This document shows, piece after piece, positions 5,963 to 11,457 of a DNA stretch of 11,457 bases. Within the stretch, counting starts at the first letter, position 1, and each line of letters starts with the position of its first letter. A program made the translations under genes and the position numbers. Origin of the DNA: Candidatus Omnitrophota bacterium (GTDB lineage Bacteria > Omnitrophota > Gorgyraeia > Duberdicusellales > 4484-171); contig JAFGHG010000091.1 of assembly GCA_016939345.1 (NCBI GenBank), positions 1-11,457 on the forward strand, written 5' to 3'. The notes beneath the pieces were generated by a model. It was not told where the DNA came from, ran no database searches, and saw only the letters and a list, made by a program, of their open reading frames with translations.

Positions 5963-6723
5963 CTATTTTTGGTAAATATGCTGAATTTTACGATTCTCTT
6001 TATCAGGATAAAAATTATATCTTTGAATGCAGGGTCATAGAAAGTATTTTCAGGAAATTTTCCGGGTCAAGACCAAAAACAATACTTGATTTGGGCTGCG
6101 GCACTTGCGCGCACGATACAATATTGTCCCGAAATGGCTATTCTATAATCGGAGTGGATTTCTCCGCTCAGATGCTAAAAATTGCCCAAGAAAAGATAAG
6201 CCAGAATAAACTGAAAATAAAACTACGCAAGGCAAACATCCAAACAGTAAGGCTAAACAGAAAATTTGATGCCGTAATTTCTTTATTCGATGTTATGAGC
6301 TATCAAACCAAAGATAGATCTTTTAAAAAAGTACTTTTAACTGCAAGGAACCATCTTAAGAAAGGGGGGCTTTTTGTTTTTGATTTCTGGTTTGCCCCGG
6401 CTGTTCTTAAAAATCGACCAAAGAATAAAACCAAAGTTGTCTTTGCCGGCCGGGGAAGAAAAGTTATCAGAAAAACAAAGGTCAAACTAAACAGACAAAA
6501 ACGGACAGTCGATATACTTTTTGATACAAAAAGTTATTTAGGGAAAAAATTATTGGCTGCAAATAAAGAATTACATAAGTTACGGTTTTTTTTCATAGAG
6601 GAAGTAAAAAATCTTTTAACTAAAAGCGGGTTGAGTTTTGAAAAAGCCTGTTCTTTCTCTGGTTTAGGAAAGAAAATAACAGTTAATGATTGGCATATAT
6701 TGGTTGTAAGTCGAAGAATCTAA
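5959..6723 (+). CDS. Class I SAM-dependent methyltransferase
   Basis: A 254-residue protein. The ATG at 5959 overlaps the stop of the aminotransferase (ATGA); an in-frame TTG at 5920 would add 13 residues with no family match. The start MTIFGKYAEFYDSLYQ is typical of small-molecule methyltransferases. Motif I is ILDLGCGTCAHD (42-53), the acidic ribose-binding residue is D67 in GVDFS, motif II lies at FDAVISLFDVMSY (103-115) and motif III at LKKGGLFVFDFW (133-144). The C-terminal part (145-254) is a beta insertion plus helix that normally covers the substrate. Next to a sugar aminotransferase, N-methylation of the amino sugar, as in DesVI/TylM1-type enzymes, is possible; O- or C-methylation of the glycan cannot be excluded. 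Confidence 0.88.
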   Translation: MTIFGKYAEFYDSLYQDKNYIFECRVIESIFRKFSGSRPKTILDLGCGTCAHDTILSRNGYSIIGVDFSAQMLKIAQEKISQNKLKIKLRKANIQTVRLNRKFDAVISLFDVMSYQTKDRSFKKVLLTARNHLKKGGLFVFDFWFAPAVLKNRPKNKTKVVFAGRGRKVIRKTKVKLNRQKRTVDILFDTKSYLGKKLLAANKELHKLRFFFIEEVKNLLTKSGLSFEKACSFSGLGKKITVNDWHILVVSRRI

Positions 6724-6726
6724 AAT

Positions 6727-7452
6727 ATGCAAACCAAAATAAAGCTCTATTCTTTTTATTCGCCATCGCACGAGAGGATTAAAGACGAATGGTTTTTGAA
6801 AACCTTAAAAGATGATTATGAAATTGACATAAGGAGATGCGAGCAAAAAGGTAGCGGCAGGTATCGCACTAAAGGCTGGGCCGAAACCATACTTTTTAGA
6901 GAAGATATGGTTATCGAGGCTATTAAGGAAAATTGGGGAAGAATTTTCGTTTACAGTGATATAGACGTTCAATTTTTTAAAAAAACAGAACCAATATTAG
7001 TGGATGCAATCAATAATTTTGATATTGTCCTGCAGAAAGATGATCCCCAAAATAATGCCTGTCTTGGTTTCTTTGTTGCCCGGGCCAATAAGGAAACCTT
7101 AAATTTTTTTGATCTTTTAAGAAAGCGAGTGCTTAAGGAAGGAAGGGACCAGGTTCTGGCTAACAGGATCTTAAAAGACTACAACTTAGCCGGCGTAATC
7201 AGTTTTAAGAATATTATCAAAGGTTTGTTCAAAGGCCTGCTGAATAGATTTAATTATGGTTTGCTGCCGGATGTATTTTTTTCTGGAGGGACTTTTTCAG
7301 GAAAAATATGGCAACCGGGGATGGACTTATCTATACCCAAAGATATAGTGCTGCATCATGCTAATTGGACAGTAGGCGTAGATAATAAAATTTTGCAGCT
7401 TAAGTACGTTAAGGAAAAATCCGAAAATGAAAGTACAAATTGTTTGCTATGA
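6727..7452 (+). CDS. Sugar transferase of the PF03407 (nucleotide-diphospho-sugar transferase) type
   Basis: A 241-residue protein starting three bases after the methyltransferase stop. The fold is GT-A-like: GRIFVYSDIDVQFFKKTEPI (71-90) holds the metal/nucleotide DxD motif (D78-x-D80). Then come NNACLGFFVARAN (109-121), corresponding to the family's N-x-G-F block, DQVLANRIL (141-149), and a late HHANWTVG (210-217) with the second metal-binding histidine. No signal peptide or membrane helix is present, so it works in the cytoplasm on a soluble or membrane-bound acceptor. PF03407 members are best known from eukaryotes; short bacterial ones occur in polysaccharide clusters. The donor sugar may be the one made by the preceding genes, but that is inference. 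The end overlaps the next gene by 26 bases. Confidence 0.7.
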   Translation: MQTKIKLYSFYSPSHERIKDEWFLKTLKDDYEIDIRRCEQKGSGRYRTKGWAETILFREDMVIEAIKENWGRIFVYSDIDVQFFKKTEPILVDAINNFDIVLQKDDPQNNACLGFFVARANKETLNFFDLLRKRVLKEGRDQVLANRILKDYNLAGVISFKNIIKGLFKGLLNRFNYGLLPDVFFSGGTFSGKIWQPGMDLSIPKDIVLHHANWTVGVDNKILQLKYVKEKSENESTNCLL

Positions 7453-8362
7453 AGATATCCACCAGTGGATATTAGGCAAGATTGGCCTTCGGCTAACCGA
7501 TGAATTGCGCAACCTCTCGGTTAAAGCCAAAATCGGGTATTCGCCTGATGCTCGAGCGGACATCAATCATTACATCATCTGTTTTAACTATAATGGGGAG
7601 AAGAATACCCTGGTGACTTTTATGATTACTCATGTCGAGACTGCTGAAAAAGTAGCTGATTTAAAAGAGCGCCTTGTTCCAGCAGATATGGGTATTTGTA
7701 TGTCAGCACAAACACAAAATCAGTTGATTGCCCGGGGAATTAAAGCCTCAAAACTTTGTTATATAAATCCTGCTCATGACGGCCTTATTTCTCCGAGACC
7801 CTTGGTTGTGGGTATTACTGGAAGAATTTATGAAGACGGAAGGAAAAATGAGAATATACTAGTAGAATTATGCCAGAAGATAGAACCTGATCAATTTTCC
7901 TTCACAATTATGGGAAGCGGTTGGGAGAATATAGTGAAAATTATAAGAAGTTTAGGCTTTGCAGTGCAATATTATAATCATTTTGACTACCATAGGTACC
8001 TTAAGATTATTCCCTCCCTCGATTATTATTTATATTGGTCGTATGACGAAGGATCAATGGGTTTTATTGATGCCCTCAGCGCTGGAGTTGAGACAATTGT
8101 CACCCCTCAAGGATATCATCTGGATGTAAAAGGCGGTATTAGCTATCCAATCCAAAACATCAGCGACATGGTAGATATTTTTAAGAGCATTGCCGATAAA
8201 AGACGAGAAAGGATTAATTCTGTTAGCCAGTGGACCTGGCCTAATTATGCCCAGAAACATATCGATATTTGGACTTACCTTCTTAACGGCCGTGATCCCG
8301 CTTATCTTGCTAAACATAAGAGCAATTTCCCTGATGGATTGTCATCGCTGAAATCACCTTAA
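7427..8362 (+). CDS. GT4-like glycosyltransferase with a shortened N-terminal domain
   Basis: A 311-residue protein. The ATG at 7427 lies inside the preceding gene (26-base overlap), with AAGG about a dozen bases upstream. The C-terminal half is a GT-B sugar-nucleotide domain: VVGITGRIYEDGRKNENILV (127-146), FTIMGSG (159-165), then YDEGSMGFIDALSAGVETIV (206-225), which corresponds to the GT4 E-x7-E loop. E208 is kept, but the second acid is Asp215 rather than Glu. The N-terminal acceptor domain is only about 115 residues, shorter than usual, which fits a total length below the ~370 common in the family. No membrane helix is seen. It is the last gene of the overlapping glycan operon. Donor and acceptor are unknown. 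Confidence 0.82.
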   Translation: MKVQIVCYEDIHQWILGKIGLRLTDELRNLSVKAKIGYSPDARADINHYIICFNYNGEKNTLVTFMITHVETAEKVADLKERLVPADMGICMSAQTQNQLIARGIKASKLCYINPAHDGLISPRPLVVGITGRIYEDGRKNENILVELCQKIEPDQFSFTIMGSGWENIVKIIRSLGFAVQYYNHFDYHRYLKIIPSLDYYLYWSYDEGSMGFIDALSAGVETIVTPQGYHLDVKGGISYPIQNISDMVDIFKSIADKRRERINSVSQWTWPNYAQKHIDIWTYLLNGRDPAYLAKHKSNFPDGLSSLKSP

Positions 8363-8372
8363 TTTGGGGTTT

Positions 8373-8384
8373 AATATTAATATT
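8373..8384. repeat. Perfect 12-base AT palindrome
   Basis: AATATTAATATT lies just after the glycan operon and about 30 bases before the next promoter. It could be a regulator site, but AT-only palindromes arise easily by chance. Confidence 0.2.
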
Positions 8385-8411
8385 GATTCTAGGGATAAAT
8401 CTCTTTTTCTA

Positions 8412-8439
8412 TTGCCAAAGCCCTGATTCATCATATAAT
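8412..8439 (+). promoter_or_regulatory. Promoter of the DUF212/L,D-transpeptidase pair
   Basis: TTGCCA (8412-8417, 5 of 6), a 16-base spacer and a perfect TATAAT (8434-8439). Transcription would start around 8446, about six bases before the ATG at 8452, so the message would be almost leaderless, in keeping with the absence of a Shine-Dalgarno there. Confidence 0.6.
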
Positions 8440-8451
8440 ATAAGCTAAATT

Positions 8452-8901
8452 ATGGATGGATTCTGGAAAGGTGTATTAATAAACAAGTCCCTTTGGGCAG
8501 TTACTTCAAGCGCTCTGACCGCCCAGGGTTTAAAGATATTTTTTGGAGCAATTAAACATAAAAGGTTTGATTTCTACTGGCTTTTAGGCACTGGGGGAAT
8601 GCCGTCTGCCCATAGCGCTGCTGTGGTTGCTTTAGTTATATCTGTGGCCAGAGAGCTTGGTTCCAGTTCCCCGATATTTGCCTTATGTGTTTTGTTTGCC
8701 CTTATTACCATGTTCGACGCCCAGACCTGGAGGCGCTCCATTGGTTTTCAGGCAAAAGTGCTTAATTCTATGATGGAAGACCTTCAGGAAGGGAAAAAAA
8801 TAGAGGATGACAGGTTAAGGGAGCTGGTCGGCCATACTCCCTTTGAGGTATTTATCGGAGCCCTGGTCGGGGCTGGAATAACAGTTTTAATTTATAGGTA
8901 G
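8452..8901 (+). CDS. DUF212 family (divergent PAP2) membrane protein
   Basis: A 149-residue protein of the usual length for PF02681. The family signatures are present in order: N11 with the following hydrophobic helix and AQGLK (24-28), GTGGMPSAHSAAV (46-58), FDAQTWRRSIG (88-98) and ELVGHTPFEV (124-133). Membrane helices cover about 9-30, 52-69, 74-92 and 132-148. The group is related to PAP2-type acid phosphatases, in which SxxH-type residues handle phosphate. S52 and H54 in PSAHS are kept, and R94/R95 could act as phosphate ligands, though the usual D-A-x-G-V-R-R reads D-A-Q-T-W-R-R here. A lipid- or undecaprenyl-phosphate role is possible but unproven. It is followed five bases later by the L,D-transpeptidase, so both are probably co-transcribed from the promoter at 8412-8439. 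Confidence 0.9.
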   Translation: MDGFWKGVLINKSLWAVTSSALTAQGLKIFFGAIKHKRFDFYWLLGTGGMPSAHSAAVVALVISVARELGSSSPIFALCVLFALITMFDAQTWRRSIGFQAKVLNSMMEDLQEGKKIEDDRLRELVGHTPFEVFIGALVGAGITVLIYR

Positions 8902-8906
8902 GCAGA

Positions 8907-9737
8907 ATGAAAAAAACATTAATAGGTATTGGAGGCGGTTTATTGGTTTTTGGTATAGTTATAGCTTTTTCTTTAACCTCTAGAAAAGAAATTCAACCTG
9001 TTAGGGGCGGTCAGGAGATTAATCTGCCGGAGCAGACTAATGCTGCTGTGGCGGATAAAGAAACATTAGAAGTCTTGCCCAATGCAGAACCTATTCAGGC
9101 CAGAGACTTGCTTAAAGAAAAGATGCTTAAGGCCACCGACCCCAATGAGCTTAAAGCCATTCAAAAACAGATTGAAGAATTAAATATGGACATTCTCTTT
9201 TCACCGGAAATTGATGAATGCAGTTTAGTATATGAAGTGCAGCCAAAAGATGTCTTATCCAGAATAGCCAAAAAACACGAGACAACGGTAAACCTTATTA
9301 AAAGAGCTAATAACCTTGAGTCAGATATTATTATTCCCGGTCAGAAGCTGAAAGTAAACAAATGCTCCTTTTCAATAGTTGTAGATAAATCTCAGAATGT
9401 CTTGACCCTTGTCCAGAACGGAGAGGCTGTAAAAAAATATATAGTTTCTACCGGAGCTGATTCAAGCACGCCCATCGGGGATTTTGTAATAATAAACAAA
9501 CTCGAAAATCCTACCTGGTACAAAACAGGAGCGGTGATTCCTCCTGACAGCCCGGATAATATTTTGGGTACCCGCTGGATGGGTTTTGATTTAAAAGGTT
9601 TCGGCATACACGGCACTACTGAGCCTGATAAGCTGGGTCAGCAGATAACCCTTGGCTGCGTAAGGATGAAAAATGAGGATGTCGAGGAGATATACGATAT
9701 CATACCTGTGGGTACTGAAGTAATTATAGTCGACTAA
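8907..9737 (+). CDS. LysM plus YkuD L,D-transpeptidase
   Basis: A 276-residue envelope protein. Residues 1-24 are a signal anchor (MKKTLIGIGGGLLVFGIVIA). A charged stalk with a short helical segment (65-95) follows. LysM lies at about 107-151 (VYEVQPKDVLSRIAKKHETT, then IIIPGQKLKV) and binds peptidoglycan glycan chains. The YkuD catalytic domain covers 154-276. The conserved STGADSSTPIGDF (181-193), GFGIHGT (231-237, H235) and TLGCVRM (248-254, nucleophile C251, R253) are all intact, with Thr in place of the common Ser before L-G-C. Such enzymes make 3-3 cross-links in peptidoglycan or attach proteins to it. The start has only a weak site (AGGTAGG) and the gene follows DUF212 by five bases. 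No gene for a partner D,D-carboxypeptidase is in the window. Confidence 0.93.
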   Translation: MKKTLIGIGGGLLVFGIVIAFSLTSRKEIQPVRGGQEINLPEQTNAAVADKETLEVLPNAEPIQARDLLKEKMLKATDPNELKAIQKQIEELNMDILFSPEIDECSLVYEVQPKDVLSRIAKKHETTVNLIKRANNLESDIIIPGQKLKVNKCSFSIVVDKSQNVLTLVQNGEAVKKYIVSTGADSSTPIGDFVIINKLENPTWYKTGAVIPPDSPDNILGTRWMGFDLKGFGIHGTTEPDKLGQQITLGCVRMKNEDVEEIYDIIPVGTEVIIVD

Positions 9738-9753
9738 AAAGAAGTAAAGAGAC

Positions 9754-9779
9754 AAAGAAGTAAATATCTTTATTTCTTT
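9754..9779 (+). repeat. AT-rich hairpin between L,D-transpeptidase and accA
   Basis: The left arm AAAGAAGTAAA (9754-9764) pairs with TTTATTTCTTT (9769-9779), 11 pairs with one G-U, around a TATC loop. The stem is weak in G-C and no U-tract follows directly, so it is at best a poor terminator. GAAGTAAA also occurs directly repeated at 9741-9748 and 9757-9764. Confidence 0.35.
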
Positions 9780-9791
9780 ACATCCTTGCTT

Positions 9792-9808
9792 CTTAATTCT
9801 TTATTAAG
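9792..9808. repeat. Inverted repeat just upstream of accA
   Basis: CTTAAT (9792-9797) and ATTAAG (9803-9808) flank TCTTT, ten bases before the accA ATG. The position suits a repressor site or an RNA stem controlling translation. It is short, so chance is possible. Confidence 0.3.
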
Positions 9809-9818
9809 TTAAAATCAT

Positions 9819-10769
9819 ATGCAGACCTGGGAATTTGAAAGACCGATAGTAGAGCTGGAAAAAAAGATCCAGGACCTGAAAGATTTCTCTCAGGATAAGG
9901 ATGTAGATCTTTCTTCGGAAATAGACAAACTTGACGAGAAACTTTCCAGCCTCAAGCAGGAAGTATATTCAAAGCTTAGCCCTTGGCAGAAAGTTCAGAT
10001 CGCCCGCCATCCCGAGCGGCCCACCACAACAGATTATATCAGGTTTATAACCAGAGACTTCGTCCCCTTGGCCGGAGACAGGCTCTTTGGTGAAGATAAG
10101 GCTTTAATCTGCGGTTTTGCCAAGATAGATGATTTTAAAGTAGCTGTAATCGGCCATCAAAAAGGAAAAGACACTAAGGAAAATATTGAAAGAAACTTCG
10201 GCTGCGCCCACCCTGAAGGCTACCGCAAAGCCATGCGGATAATGGATCTTGCCCAGCGTTTTAATTTGCCGATAATCTGTCTTATTGATACCCCGGGTGC
10301 ATATCCTGGTATAGGCGCTGAAGAGAGAGGTCAAGCCCAGGCAATTGCCGAGAACATAAGAGATATGTTCAGCCTGAGAACGCCTATAATCATTACTGTT
10401 ATCGGCGAAGGCGGAAGCGGAGGTGCTCTTGGCATAGGGGTGGGCGATAGAGTCTTGATGTTCGAATACAGTTATTATTCAGTCATATCTCCGGAAGGAT
10501 GTGCTGCTATTTTATGGAAGGATGCTTCTAAAAGGGAGGAAGCAGCCAAGGTCTTAAAATTGACTGCTCCCGATCTACTCAACTTGTCGATCATCGATGA
10601 AATAATTCCTGAAGCCGAAGGCGGAGCGCACCGCGGCCAGGAAGAAACTGCTCAAAATCTAAAGACTGCCCTTATTAAACATATCAGAGATATTTCCCAG
10701 CTGCCGATAGCCAGCTTGTTAGATAAAAGATACCAGCGGTTTAGAAAAATCGGCATATTCCAGGAATAA
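9819..10769 (+). CDS. accA: Acetyl-CoA carboxylase carboxyltransferase subunit alpha
   Basis: A 316-residue protein of full normal length. AccA with AccD moves the carboxyl group from biotin on AccB to acetyl-CoA, giving malonyl-CoA for fatty acid synthesis; it works in the cytoplasm. The N-terminal helical region (1-60) starts with the typical LEFE-like WEFERPI. Family blocks follow: ARHPERPTTTDYI (62-74), HQKGKDTKENIERNFG (113-128), HPEGYRKAMR (131-140), LIDTPGAYPGIGAEERGQ (155-172), GEGGSGGALGIGVGD (196-210), with the glycine-rich oxyanion turn, and SVISPEGCAAILWKD (221-235). All are intact. No Shine-Dalgarno precedes the ATG, and an inverted repeat lies in that space. accD and accBC are not in the window. 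The PadR gene starts 24 bases after the stop. Confidence 0.97.
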   Translation: MQTWEFERPIVELEKKIQDLKDFSQDKDVDLSSEIDKLDEKLSSLKQEVYSKLSPWQKVQIARHPERPTTTDYIRFITRDFVPLAGDRLFGEDKALICGFAKIDDFKVAVIGHQKGKDTKENIERNFGCAHPEGYRKAMRIMDLAQRFNLPIICLIDTPGAYPGIGAEERGQAQAIAENIRDMFSLRTPIIITVIGEGGSGGALGIGVGDRVLMFEYSYYSVISPEGCAAILWKDASKREEAAKVLKLTAPDLLNLSIIDEIIPEAEGGAHRGQEETAQNLKTALIKHIRDISQLPIASLLDKRYQRFRKIGIFQE

Positions 10770-10793
10770 GTTTTTTTGTTTAGACAATAAGCC

Positions 10794-11315
10794 ATGAGAA
10801 TACAAGAACTGATTATTCTAGGCATACTCAAAGAACATCCCCGCCACGGATATGAAATTAAAAAAATAATAAAAAAAGAACTGGGTATATTCGCTTCCCT
10901 GGAAAATAAATCTATTTACTACCCTCTTAAGCAGATGGAGCAGAGAGGGCTTATTAAAAAAACCACTGATGAGCCCAGAGGAAAGATCTTACGCTATGTC
11001 TATGCAATTACTCCTGCTGGAAGCAAGGTATTTATTAATCTGGCCATGCACGCTCTTCTATCAGAAAAAAGGCCTTTTATCGATATTGATATACCCCTTT
11101 ATTTTCTACCCTTCCTGGAAAAAAAAGAAGTACTGGCCCGGCTGCGCTTGAGGAAGCGTTTTTTGGAAAAAGTCAAAAGCTGGCTGGCTGGCAATCTTGA
11201 GGCCCGGGAAACATTTCCTGTGCATCAAGCACTTCTATTAAAGCACCATCTAAACCTTCTAAACGCCGAAGAGGGCTTCGTAGAAGATATTATAAGAATA
11301 ATAAAAAAGCAATAG
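10794..11315 (+). CDS. PadR-family transcriptional regulator
   Basis: A 173-residue protein. The N-terminal winged helix (about 1-85) shows the family pattern: LIILGILKEHPRHGYEIKKI (6-25), the recognition helix region SIYYPLKQMEQRGLIKK (40-56) and the wing RYVYAITPAGSKVF (67-80). The C-terminal half (~95-173) is a helical dimerisation/ligand domain of the Vir_act_alpha_C type (LRLRKRFLEKVKSW and the helix ending in IIRIIKKQ). PadR proteins usually repress efflux or stress genes and often their own gene; the ligand cannot be read. It follows accA by 24 bases with no Shine-Dalgarno, so it may be co-transcribed with accA, but no PadR box was identified. Confidence 0.9.
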   Translation: MRIQELIILGILKEHPRHGYEIKKIIKKELGIFASLENKSIYYPLKQMEQRGLIKKTTDEPRGKILRYVYAITPAGSKVFINLAMHALLSEKRPFIDIDIPLYFLPFLEKKEVLARLRLRKRFLEKVKSWLAGNLEARETFPVHQALLLKHHLNLLNAEEGFVEDIIRIIKKQ

Positions 11316-11327
11316 TTTTGCCAGGTT

Positions 11328-11357
11328 TTGCTATTATTCTCTAAAAAATGGTAAAAT
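11328..11357 (+). promoter_or_regulatory. Candidate promoter after the PadR gene
   Basis: TTGCTA (11328-11333), an 18-base spacer and TAAAAT (11352-11357). The remaining AT-rich DNA up to the right edge holds no gene I can support; an ATG at 11454-11456 may open the next gene, but only its first bases are in the window. Motif match only. Confidence 0.3.
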
Positions 11358-11457
11358 TTAATTAGGAAAAATAACCTGCGGCTAGTTTTCTAAATCAGGC
11401 CTTTATTTTTCTTTAAATTATCTTACATAATTACTGTTTGTTTAAGTTAAAAAATGG

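Noticed and set aside
9786..9815. Promoter for accA (TTGCTT ... TAAAAT)
   Set aside because: The -10 would lie only three bases before the ATG, placing the transcription start inside the gene, and the -35 match is poor.
11311..11335. Possible terminator after the PadR gene
   Set aside because: AATAG and CTATT can pair, but five pairs around a 15-base loop with no clean U-tract is too weak.
1..11457. CRISPR array, insertion sequence, toxin-antitoxin or phage genes
   Set aside because: I looked for regularly spaced repeats, transposase motifs, terminal repeats and integrases on both strands and saw none.

Overview
The window looks like part of the chromosome of an uncultured, AT-rich, Gram-negative-type bacterium. 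My best guess is Candidatus Omnitrophota (OP3) or a close relative. This rests on style of gene content, not on a marker gene: small secreted beta-domain proteins, a DUF5684 membrane protein, a TPR protein next to envelope genes, and a tiny lysine-rich protein. The standard code is used (TGA is a stop). Many starts have no Shine-Dalgarno sequence, while a few have a strong one. No mobile element, CRISPR array or rRNA is visible. All genes but one read on the + strand.

Layout: (1) 1-709 is the C-terminal part of a TPR protein that begins before the window. (2) 866-939 is an elongator tRNA-Met(CAT). (3) 995-3876 is a tight cluster of four envelope genes: a small secreted protein, a PilZ protein with four membrane helices, a secreted protein with a short beta motif also found in the first gene, and a secreted/membrane protein joining a GspC/PilP-like beta domain to a DUF5684-like membrane domain. 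A small cupin follows at 3891-4160. (4) 4178-4345 on the minus strand is a 55-residue, very lysine-rich protein with its own near-consensus promoter. (5) 4414-8362 is a five-gene, overlapping glycan operon: cupin, DegT-type sugar aminotransferase, SAM methyltransferase, PF03407-like sugar transferase and a GT4-like glycosyltransferase. (6) 8452-9737 is a DUF212 (divergent PAP2) membrane protein and a LysM/YkuD L,D-transpeptidase. (7) 9819-11315 is accA followed by a PadR regulator.

The common theme is the cell envelope: c-di-GMP sensing (PilZ), surface glycan sugar modification and transfer, peptidoglycan cross-linking (YkuD) and fatty acid supply (AccA). No complete known system is present. 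The least explained parts are the 995-3876 cluster and the minus-strand basic protein. Family calls were made by eye from motifs; nothing was searched.
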